A stretch of DNA of 64,000 bases from Cervus elaphus. Taxonomy: Eukaryota > Chordata > Mammalia > Artiodactyla > Cervidae. Below are positions 58,432 to 64,000 of this stretch, piece after piece (the first letter of the stretch is position 1; every line of letters starts with the position of its first letter). A model generated the notes under the pieces. It made no database searches. It had not been told where the DNA came from and saw only the letters and a program-made list of their open reading frames with translations. Location of the stretch: positions 46,334,001 through 46,398,000 of the forward strand of contig NC_057831.1 of the NCBI RefSeq assembly GCF_910594005.1. Direction: 5' to 3'. A program made the position numbers and the translations under genes.

Positions 58432-58741
58432 AAGTGAAAGTCGCTCAGTCGTGTCCGGCTCTTTGCGGCCCCATTGACTATACAGTTCATGGAATTCTCC
58501 AGGCCAGAATACTGGAGTGGGTAGCCTTTCCCTTCTCCAGGGGATCTTCCCAACTCAGGGATCAAACCCAGGTCTCCTGCATTGCAGGCAGATTCTTTAT
58601 CAGCTGAGCCACAAGGGAAGCCCAAGAATACTGGAGTGGGTAACCTATTACTTCTCCAGCATATCTTCCTGACCCAGGAATTGAACCGGGGTCTCCTGCA
58701 TTGCAGGGGGATTCTTTACCAACTGAGCTATCAGGGAAGCC
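58432..58741 (-). mobile_element. Double-headed Bov-tA SINE
   Basis: On the minus strand the first head GGCTTCCCTGATAGCTCAGT (58740-58721) leads to a stub, then a second head GGCTTCCCTTGTGGCTCAGC and full body. The junction is the same as in the copy at 24854. Confidence 0.92.
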
Positions 58742-58758
58742 AAAAGCAGGACCTGTTG

Positions 58759-58841
58759 TACCAGAAGGGGGATTCAAACCCATGAGGATATAAATCCATT
58801 GGATCTTAAGTCCAACGCCTTAACCACTCGGCTGTTCTGGT
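58759..58841 (-). tRNA. tRNA-Leu (TAA), decayed, probable pseudogene
   Basis: The 83-nt minus-strand sequence folds as a class II tRNA. The acceptor stem ACCAGAA/TTCTGGT is perfect. The D-arm GCCGAGTGGTTAAGGC fits tRNA-Leu, and the anticodon stem TTGGA/TCCAA is perfect with loop CTTAAGA (anticodon TAA, 58806-58808). A long variable arm follows, then the T-arm and discriminator A. Length and layout match nuclear tRNA-Leu-TAA. Defects: invariant T8 is C; T-loop reads TTTGAAT instead of TTCGAAT/C, losing C56 and weakening box B; and two T-stem pairs are mismatched. Most changes look like C-to-T decay at CpG sites. No clear T-run terminator follows immediately. Distinct from the SINE heads, which are tRNA-Glu-like. 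Confidence 0.8.
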
Positions 58842-58899
58842 ACAACATTAAAGAATGATTTGAGACTAAAGATATCGTTGAGAATTTCAAATTCCTTGG

Positions 58900-59095
58900 C
58901 ATTTCATTATCTGCTCTTTGTTCTGTTTTTCCTTAATATTTACCACTCCTAACATGCTATTCATTTTGCTTATCTTGTTGTGCTCATCTCCTCCACTAGA
59001 ATCTAAGTTTTATGAGAAATTTTTCTCTGTTGTTCACTGCTATTTCCAGTGCCTGACACATGGTAATGCTCTGGATATTTGTTGAATGGATGGAA
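58900..59095 (+). mobile_element. L2 3' end
   Basis: CTCCTCCACTAGAATCTAAG, then TTTCCAGTGCCTGACACATG and ATATTTGTTGAATGGATGGA, are the classic sense L2 terminal segment. Confidence 0.75.
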
Positions 59096-60078
59096 TGGCG
59101 TTCAGAGAAAGAAGTACCAGTAGTTGGTTTTTATGAAATACTTCATGAAGAAGTTACATTCAGAGGTAGATTCTGAAAGAGAGTGTTTTATTAATTTAAG
59201 TTAAAAAAATACAATTTTGTTTGCATATGAGTTTTTTCCCAGATCATAGGACTTCCTCCTTTTCTCTGCTTTTTAACATTTCTACCGTCCTCACTGTTGA
59301 CATTGCTTAGAGGGTTTAACAACAAAGCCTATTTAATCAGAGTGAGTGATGCTGACCCTTTCCTTATGTGCTAGTTATAATAAACTTTCACTTCATATGC
59401 TTATTTGCAAAATAAAATATGTATAAAATTATGTCTGTGAGAGGCAATAACACATTGTACACATAATCTTCTTTATGCCATATGTTGTTGTGATACCTGA
59501 GAGCTTATATTTTATTTTGCATTCATTCAGGATAAGTTGTGGGCATCTCAGGGTTCTGGATGTTTTGTGAATTGGGGATTTTAATTGACCATTATTTTTA
59601 TAAGTTCTTAGATTTTTAGCAAATGTTAATCAGAGTTTTAAATATTTACACGTTTATGTCACATAACTTATAATTTCATTTTTTATTTTTATAGGATTTT
59701 CTGTTTCCTTCCCTTTCAAGACTAAAGGAATGAAAATTAGGTTTTGATTTAAAACTATTAAAAATGTTAAATTGCCAAAATCGTCTATAAGTAGAACATG
59801 TGGGTAATAGAGGCTTAAATTGTTTTGTTTTGTTTTTAAAGGAAGTTATTAGTTGGTCTCCAGGACTGACTTCTTTTCTTATTTTTTTTCCCCTCAGTGC
59901 AGAATTAGATACTCTTAGGCCATTATAACTGCAATAGAGCTTAGTAAATATCTAGTCTACTTGCTTTATTTTAGAGGAGATGTAACTAAGACACAAGGAC
60001 AAGTGATTTGTCCACAGTCAGTTAATTTGTAATAAGACCAGATGATAAACTACGTTTTTGACTATTGTTGATGACCAT
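59096..60078. other. Intron, no recognised element
   Basis: AT-rich; nothing identified. Confidence 0.5.
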
Positions 60079-60086
60079 TTTAAACT

Positions 60087-60536
60087 GTTGTTGTTGTTCA
60101 GTCACCAAGTCATGCCTGACTTTCTGCAGGCTCATGGACTGCAGCACACCAGGCTTGCCTTTCCTTCACTCTCTCCCAGAGTTTGCTCGGATTCATGTCC
60201 ACTGAGTCAGTGATGCCATCTAACCATCTTATCCTCTGCCACCCCTTTCTCCTTTTGCCTTGAATCTTTCCCATCATCTGGGTCTTTTTCAGTGAGTCAG
60301 CCCTTCGCATAAAGTGTCCAGTATTGGAGCTTCAGTTTCAGCAAGAGTCCTTCCAGTGAGTATTCAGGGTTGATTTCCTTTAGGATTGACTGGTTTGATC
60401 TCCTTGCAGTCCAAGAGATTCTCAGGAATCTTCTCCAGCACCACAATTCAAAAGCATCAGTTCTTTGGCGCTCAGCCTTCTTTATGGTCCAACTCTCAGA
60501 TCCATACATGACTACTGGAAAAACCATAGCTTTGAC
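60087..60536 (-). mobile_element. BovB LINE 3' part, diverged (~450 bp)
   Basis: (GTT)n start, then TTCAGTCACCAAGTCATGCC, CATCTTATCCTCTGCCACCC and CTTGCAGTCCAAGAGATTCT. More diverged than other copies. Possible TSD TTTAAACT at 60079-60086 and 60537-60544. Confidence 0.88.
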
Positions 60537-60544
60537 TTTAAACT

Positions 60545-61400
60545 TTAAGACCACACTATTTGTAGAAATACATGTGAATTTGATGACATTTTAAAAAGAT
60601 ATTATTTTACTATTTTAGTGACTTGGTATAAATCAGTTCTTGGAATTTGTCAGTCTACCAGTCAGCCAGATTGGGTATGAGTGAAGTTTTGACAGTACTT
60701 TTCCATTTTGATGTACAGGCTGTTTACTGTTTGAGGTCTACAAGAGGTAATTTTTATTAATCTCATTTTAAGTCATGAAAAATTACATATTCTCTCTAAA
60801 TTATTACTTTTTGACAATCTACATGTGAGGATTCACTCATTTCCATACAAAATTATTTAGGCAATAAACTTATGTTAAGAAAAACATAAAGAACAAGGTT
60901 TTTAAAAATACAGTTTTCCTTGTTGAATCTACAAAGTTACACATTTAGAGACTCACGTGAAGGACTCTTTGAATCTGTTAGAAAAATGATAAAGACATTT
61001 CTAAGGATCATGTCAATGGTTCTACATTTCTTTTTCTTGTATTCTTTGTGATGTTTCCCTCAGGACTTACATTTTAAACTGGACTATACAAAAAAAATCC
61101 CCTTGTGATCTGTAATTTTTTTTTATAGTTTTTAAGGAGGGAGCTTATCTGTTTTTTTGGGGGGGGGTTAATTTACAAATAAAATGAGTTGAAGAAGAAG
61201 AAGATGATTGAAGATGTGGAAGAATGTGGACAAGTTGAATTTAGTACTGGTTGTAGTTTGATATCAATTAAGTTGGATTATTTATTTTTAGTATGTTCAT
61301 GTACTATACTTTTGATGTGACGAGTACCCTGCTAGATAGAATTCTTAAAACATTGTAGTTTGACTTAGTCTGCAATTTAATTTGTTGCTTTAGTTTGAAA
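60545..61400. other. Intron end before exon 2, no recognised element
   Basis: AT-rich, with a T-run then G9 run at 61152-61167 and a (GAA)n/GAT purine tract at 61187-61215. No repeat family identified. Confidence 0.5.
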
Positions 61401-61469
61401 TTCAGCTCTCTTGACTACAGCCTGTGTTTTGGGGTGGCAGGTTAGTAATCACCCTTTGTTTTATTTCAG

Positions 61470-61600
61470 ATCCATGCCTGTCACTGAGTCCACCATGCTT
61501 CACAGAAGAAGATAGATTTAGTCTGGAAGCTCTTCAAACAATACATAAACAAATGGATGATGACAAAGATGGTGGAATTGAAGTAGATGAAAGTGATGAA
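61470..61600 (+). CDS. STIM2: STIM2 exon 2: start of EF-hand (Ca2+ sensor) region
   Basis: The 131-bp exon follows a TTTATTTCAG acceptor. Its first two bases complete the split Asp codon from exon 1, then 43 codons run to GAA|GTAGGT. The peptide starts PCLSLSPPCFTEEDRF, with the cysteine pair seen near the lumenal N-terminus of STIM proteins. It continues into the helix and the EF-hand loop DDDKDGGIEVDE (61556-61591). Loop positions 1, 3, 5 and 9 carry acidic residues and position 12 is Glu, so the Ca2+ ligands are intact. Loop position 11 is Asp where I recall Glu in human STIM2. The exon ends in phase 0 before the expected FIRED continuation, which lies outside the window. The donor is suboptimal (A at -1, G at +4). 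If it were skipped, the frame would stop at about 61658. Confidence 0.95.
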
Positions 61601-61859
61601 GTAGGTGGAAACCCTTTTTCACTGATATTCTCTTGTAACAGTGTAACCAAGTTTATATAGTCTTGAATTTTCCCATTATTCCTTATATGACTCAACTCCA
61701 TTTTCCTTGTCTTTAGTTTTTCTCTTTACGTTTTAATTTTACCCTTTGTATTTAGCATGTTTTTTTCTTTTTTTTATTCATATATAAGTCTTCCCAGTTT
61801 TATAAGAATCCTTGGCCTCATGTACTTGGGTTTCTCAAACATATATTCTGTTCTATGTC

Positions 61860-62160
61860 ACCTATTGCTGTTTTATAAACCACCAGCACATTTCGTCGTC
61901 TAAAACAACAGTTTGTTCTTTTTCCTGATTCTCTGGGTTGACCGGGCTTTGCTGGGTGCATTTTCTATTCCCATAGTTCTGGCCTAGGGTCACGGTGGCA
62001 GTTGTATTCAGTTGTGATCTCTTTTGGGCTGAAATATCTCAAATGATTTTTTTTTCCTTCAGTCTCTCCATTTGGCGATTACTAACCTGTCATCTTTCAG
62101 GGGTCTAGCTCAGACTTCCTCATAGCATGACAACTGGCCTTCCAGGTGGCAGTGTTCCAA
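61860..62160. mobile_element. Possible old interspersed repeat, unresolved
   Basis: TTTTATAAACCACCAGCACA, TCTAAAACAACAGTTTGTTC and AGCTCAGACTTCCTCATAGC resemble the unnamed repeat at 36640. Confidence 0.4.
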
Positions 62161-62684
62161 GAAAACTAGTTTCCATGTGAAAGTGCTTAACATACCCCTG
62201 CTTGCCAATACCTGTTAATATCAAATTGGTTTAAAGCAAGTTAATTGGCTGAATTCAGAGTCTGTGTGGGAGAGGGTTATATGAAAATATGAATGCCAGG
62301 ATATGTGGTTTATTGGTGGGTCACCAGTATCGTAATCTACTGTAACCACTGTACAAATAAATAATGCTTTATTTCGTAAGGATTCTCACCTTACCCCTGG
62401 TCTGGTGTCCCTTTTAGTTTTCTTCATAGAAATTGTTTTCTCTATTTGATTATGGTCTCATTCTTACCAAATTTCCTGGTCATTATTTTAGGTCTGTTCA
62501 ACCTTTCTGTTGTATTTGTCACTGTTGACACTGCTTTTCCTTTAGTTTATATAATACTAGATTACATTGTTTTCTACATTATTATCTAATGTTGTGTAAC
62601 AGTGACATCTCTCACCACACTGTTGTCTGATAACATTGTTATGTAACAGTAGCATTCTCTAAAGATCAATTTTTGACCTGCTGT
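62161..62684. other. Intron 2, no recognised element
   Basis: AT-rich. TGTAACAGT(G/A) phrases repeat at 62593 and 62643, suggesting a small local duplication. Confidence 0.45.
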
Positions 62685-62852
62685 ATCCCTGTAGCTTAAA
62701 TGGTAAAGAATATGCCTCCGGGCGGGAGACCTGGTTTCCATCCCTGGGTCAGGAAGATCCCCTGGAGAAGGAAATGGCATCCCGCTCCAGCCTGCAGGGC
62801 TACAGTCCATGGGGTCGCAAAGAGTTGAATACTAATGAGCGACTAACACTTT
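62685..62852 (+). mobile_element. Bov-tA SINE with internal deletion
   Basis: CCTGTAGCTTAAATGGTAAA head, GATCCCCTGGAGAAGGAAAT body, loss of the central GTATTCTTGCC...GAGCCTGG part, then GGGCTACAGTCCATGGGGTC and GAGCGACTAACACT. Confidence 0.92.
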
Positions 62853-63085
62853 GAATACTTTCGTAAAACATTTAGCTTGAAACTCCTCATCTGTTTTTAG
62901 GTTACTCTTATTTCCTCCATCTCTAAGTCAATTCAGATTCTGACCTACATGTATGGCTTTCTGCTTGATGTCTTTTGAGGACTCTTGTTTTCAGATTAGT
63001 TTATCTAAAACAAAGTCCCAGCTGTTCTCTTTGAAATCCCTCAATGGCACTTGTGGACCTGTTTCTCCTTTGTTTAGTCTTCTGA

Positions 63086-63122
63086 GTCAGGAGTTGGCAG
63101 ACTTTAATGTAAAGGACCAGGC
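63086..63122 (-). mobile_element. hAT-Charlie-type MITE, left part
   Basis: CAGGAGTTGGCAGACTTTAA, then TGTAAAGGACCAG, matches the terminal inverted repeat and inner part of a common hAT-type element. It continues after an LTR at 63597. The strand label is arbitrary. Confidence 0.65.
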
Positions 63123-63584
63123 TGAGGGTTCAAATGTGTCCCACTCCCTAAATATTTTGAAGTCCTAACCCCCAGAACATCATATTGTGACCTTATCTGG
63201 AAATAGGTTTATTTCAGATGTAGTTATTTAAGAGGAACATATAATGGATTAGCATGGGTCCTTAATCCAGCATGACTGGTGTCTTTGTAAGAGAGGAGAA
63301 AACCATGTGGAAAGGCAGATGGGGGAGGACGATTATCACGTGCCAGTGGAGGCAGAGATTGGAGTTGTGAAGTTACAAGTCAAGGAATGACAGGATTGCT
63401 GATGACCCCAGAAACCAAGAGAAAGGCATCAAACAGGTTGTCTCCTAGAGCCTTTCAGAGAGCATGGCCCTGCTAACACTTGATTTCAGATTTATAGCCT
63501 CCAGACCTGACAAAGAATAAATTTCTGTTATTTTAAGCCATTCAGTTTACGGTACTTTATTACAGCAGCCCTAGGAAACTAACA
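63123..63584 (+). mobile_element. Solo LTR, MaLR/MLT1-like (endogenous retrovirus remnant)
   Basis: A 462-bp unit starts TGAGGGTTCAAATGTGTCCC and ends CTAGGAAACTAACA, with AATAAATTTCTGTTATTTTA near the 3' end, as in mammalian MaLR LTRs. It has TG...CA termini and 5-bp flanks CAGGC/TAGGC. No internal viral coding sequence is present. Confidence 0.65.
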
Positions 63585-63596
63585 TAGGCTAGCTAA

Positions 63597-63765
63597 TAAA
63601 TATTTTAGATGTTTATGGGCCATATATCTCTTGTATCTACTCATCACTCCCATTGTAGTGCCAAGCAGCCACAGACCGTATATGGAGTCATGGTCATGGC
63701 TGTGTTTCAGTAAAACTTTGTTTGCACAAAAGCCAGTATTGGGCTGTAGTGTCAACCCCTGCTAT
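63597..63765 (-). mobile_element. hAT-Charlie-type MITE, right part
   Basis: TAAATATTTTAGATGTTTAT, CACAGACCGTATATGGAG, TGGCTGTGTTTCAGTAAAAC and GTGTCAACCCCTG complete the element; the end is roughly the inverted repeat of the left end. Confidence 0.65.
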
Positions 63766-64000
63766 AAATGAAATTTTGTGTTCTTAGAATTAATTCCTTT
63801 CCCCCACCCCGCCCTTTTCCACTTATCTGTTCTCGTTATTGTTCCATTTTAATCTAGGTATTTATTGTTTTATGGGTAGATTATCACTTCTACATTTTTC
63901 CACTCTAATTCATCATGCATATCACTTTGAGAATGTTTTTCTCTAGCTTAGAAGTTTAACAGTGATTTCTTAGTACTTATTAGAGCAGATATTAACTCTT

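Larger units (their letters stand above)
414..61469 (+). other. STIM2: STIM2 intron 1
   Basis: The intron is bounded by GTGAGG at 414 and TTTATTTCAG ending at 61469, with phase-1 splicing that restores the reading frame. At about 61 kb it fills most of the window. It is AT-rich and packed with ruminant SINEs, BovB and L1 fragments in both orientations. No further STIM2-like exon was recognised inside it. Confidence 0.92.
61601..64000 (+). other. STIM2: STIM2 intron 2 (5' part)
   Basis: The intron starts at GTAGGT after exon 2 and runs off the window. It contains a possible old interspersed repeat (61860-62160), a Bov-tA copy (62685-62852) and a hAT element split by an LTR (63086-63765). No exon 3 is visible. 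Confidence 0.85.

Noticed and set aside
61424..61660. Whole 78-codon open frame as one exon
   Set aside because: Only 61470-61600 fits STIM2; the flanks are intronic, with an acceptor AG at 61468-61469 and donor GT at 61601.
3101..62852. Numerous tRNA-like box A/box B pairs
   Set aside because: These are the tRNA-derived heads of Bov-tA and CHR SINEs; only 58759-58841 has the length, stems and anticodon of a true tRNA.
1..64000. CRISPR arrays, phage, plasmid or operon structure
   Set aside because: Repeats are dispersed retroposons with poly(A) or ACTGA tails and TSDs; no regularly spaced direct repeats or bacterial genes are present.

Overview
This window is vertebrate nuclear DNA from a ruminant, most likely a bovid such as cattle or a close relative. 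The evidence is the dense set of ruminant-specific retroposons: Bov-tA and BovA2 SINEs, ART2A/BovB (RTE-type LINE) copies and artiodactyl L1 tails. Mammal-wide MIR, L2, L1M, hAT-Charlie and MaLR remnants lie beneath them. No prokaryotic signals are present: no operons, no CRISPR arrays, and no long host ORFs beyond the exons below.

The only protein-coding gene I can support is STIM2, an ER Ca2+ sensor, on the + strand. Exon 1 (from the window start to 413) lies in a CpG island. It encodes a long N-terminal leader, the signal peptide core, the conserved CELVPR start of the lumenal domain and an expanded GCG/alanine tract. Exon 2 (61470-61600) encodes the start of the EF-hand calcium-binding region. 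Intron 1 spans about 61 kb (414-61469) and intron 2 runs off the end of the window. The remaining exons (SAM domain, membrane segment, CAD/SOAR) lie downstream.

Most of the window is therefore intron. Region by region: 1-660 is the CpG island with exon 1. 660-5200 is mostly unique AT-rich intron with dinucleotide repeats. 5200-8840 holds Bov-tA copies, a MIR and an L2 piece. 9140-11040 is an antisense L1. 12011-13110 is a BovB copy with target-site duplications (TSDs). 13370-15800 holds a MIR and an L2/L1/SINE nest. 19200-22100 holds SINEs, a moderately GC-rich stretch and an L2. 22960-29790 is a mix of BovB, SINEs, MIR and L2. 31779-33230 is the longest BovB copy. 34400-36240 is an old L1M carrying two later insertions. 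37080-43830 holds SINEs and a second antisense L1. 44380-49045 holds L2, BovB, a mariner palindrome and a third L1. 50095-57395 holds two long BovB copies and smaller repeats. 57690-60545 holds L2, a double-headed Bov-tA, a decayed tRNA-Leu(TAA) gene and BovB. Exon 2 follows, then intron 2 with a Bov-tA and an LTR nested in a hAT remnant.

I found no new multigene system. The best second-look items are the alanine expansion and missing in-frame AUG in STIM2 exon 1; a 58-bp GC-rich insertion with a poly(A) tail and TSDs at 35198-35304 that carries an ATG in a strong initiation context; a mariner-derived hairpin at 47561-47640 that could be a microRNA precursor; three L1-tail insertions (44-198 bp) with clear TSDs; a premature stop shared by two BovB copies; and the decayed tRNA-Leu with an extended acceptor-stem palindrome. 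All repeat family names come from recalled consensus features, not from a search.
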